A stretch of DNA of 64,000 nucleotides, from contig CM039462.1 of the NCBI GenBank assembly GCA_022414725.1, positions 181,816,906 through 181,880,905 on the forward strand, in the 5' to 3' direction. The first letter of the stretch is position 1. Every line of letters begins with the position of its first letter. Positions 63,930-64,000 of the stretch are shown here, piece after piece. The notes below the pieces were generated by a model. That model was not told the DNA's origin and did no database searches. It saw only the letters and a list, made by a program, of their open reading frames with translations. This stretch comes from Microglena sp. YARC. Lineage: Eukaryota > Chlorophyta > Chlorophyceae > Chlamydomonadales > Chlamydomonadaceae. The position numbers were made by a program, and so were the translations under genes.

Positions 63930-64000
63930 CTGCGGCACCAGGCGGTACAACACTAAATGGGTTGTGTTGTGGTGCATAGCCCCCCCCCCCCCCCACACCC

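Overview
The window looks like nuclear DNA of a repeat-rich green alga, possibly a prasinophyte of the Cymbomonas/Pyramimonas kind; the species is inferred, not proven. The evidence is: spliced genes with GT..AG introns, including GTGCGT/GTACGT-type donors; plant-type (TTTAGGG)n repeats; Ty1/copia and LINE retrotransposons; and very long poly(C)/poly(G) tracts. No bacterial or organellar gene was seen. Most six-frame ORFs here are repeat shadows, and few real genes are present.

Layout. 0.1-2.2 kb: a minus-strand gene with a complete PHD finger split over three exons. 2.8-4.2 kb: a decayed LINE fragment, followed by a tRNA-Ala-like sequence. 4.4-10.8 kb: a long inverted repeat, several minisatellites, a 1.2-kb CTCGAG array broken by a LINE 3' fragment, and minus-strand exons of unknown function. 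15.4-47.3 kb: five copies of one two-exon gene for a roughly 130-residue, probably membrane-embedded protein. Copies 1 and 2 are head-to-head. Copies 3, 4 and 5 are a same-strand series. Copies 1, 2 and 5 are open; copies 3 and 4 each lack one base in exon 1. Their introns share a backbone loaded with MITEs, a tRNA-headed SINE and variable poly-C tracts.

Nested between copies 2 and 3 are a nearly full-length LINE (19.84-24.62 kb), which begins 7 bases after the stop codon of copy 2, and a Ty1/copia element (24.92-31.84 kb). The copia element is flanked by CTCCC target duplications and sits inside a MITE. 48.1-49.7 kb holds a broken ankyrin-repeat gene ending in a (ATG)n tract. 50.1 kb holds a solo LTR of the same copia family. 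51-56 kb is almost entirely small repeats, including two hAT-type MITEs with perfect 8-bp duplications.

56.1-64 kb is the most interesting part: the 3' portion of a minus-strand gene for a LARGE-like glycosyltransferase (GT49), running off the right edge. Its last coding exon starts with a 48-nt module. Fourteen further copies of that module lie upstream, mostly as potential phase-0 cassette exons (16 residues) with GT and AG borders. In most of the intervening introns the 3' splice site lies in a perfect inverted repeat whose loop is telomere-type (CCCTAAA)n. The preceding exon, and the 3' end of the large intron before it, have also been tandemly amplified. This organisation, a tandem exon array with telomere-repeat hairpins at the splice acceptors, is the best candidate for an undescribed system in the window.
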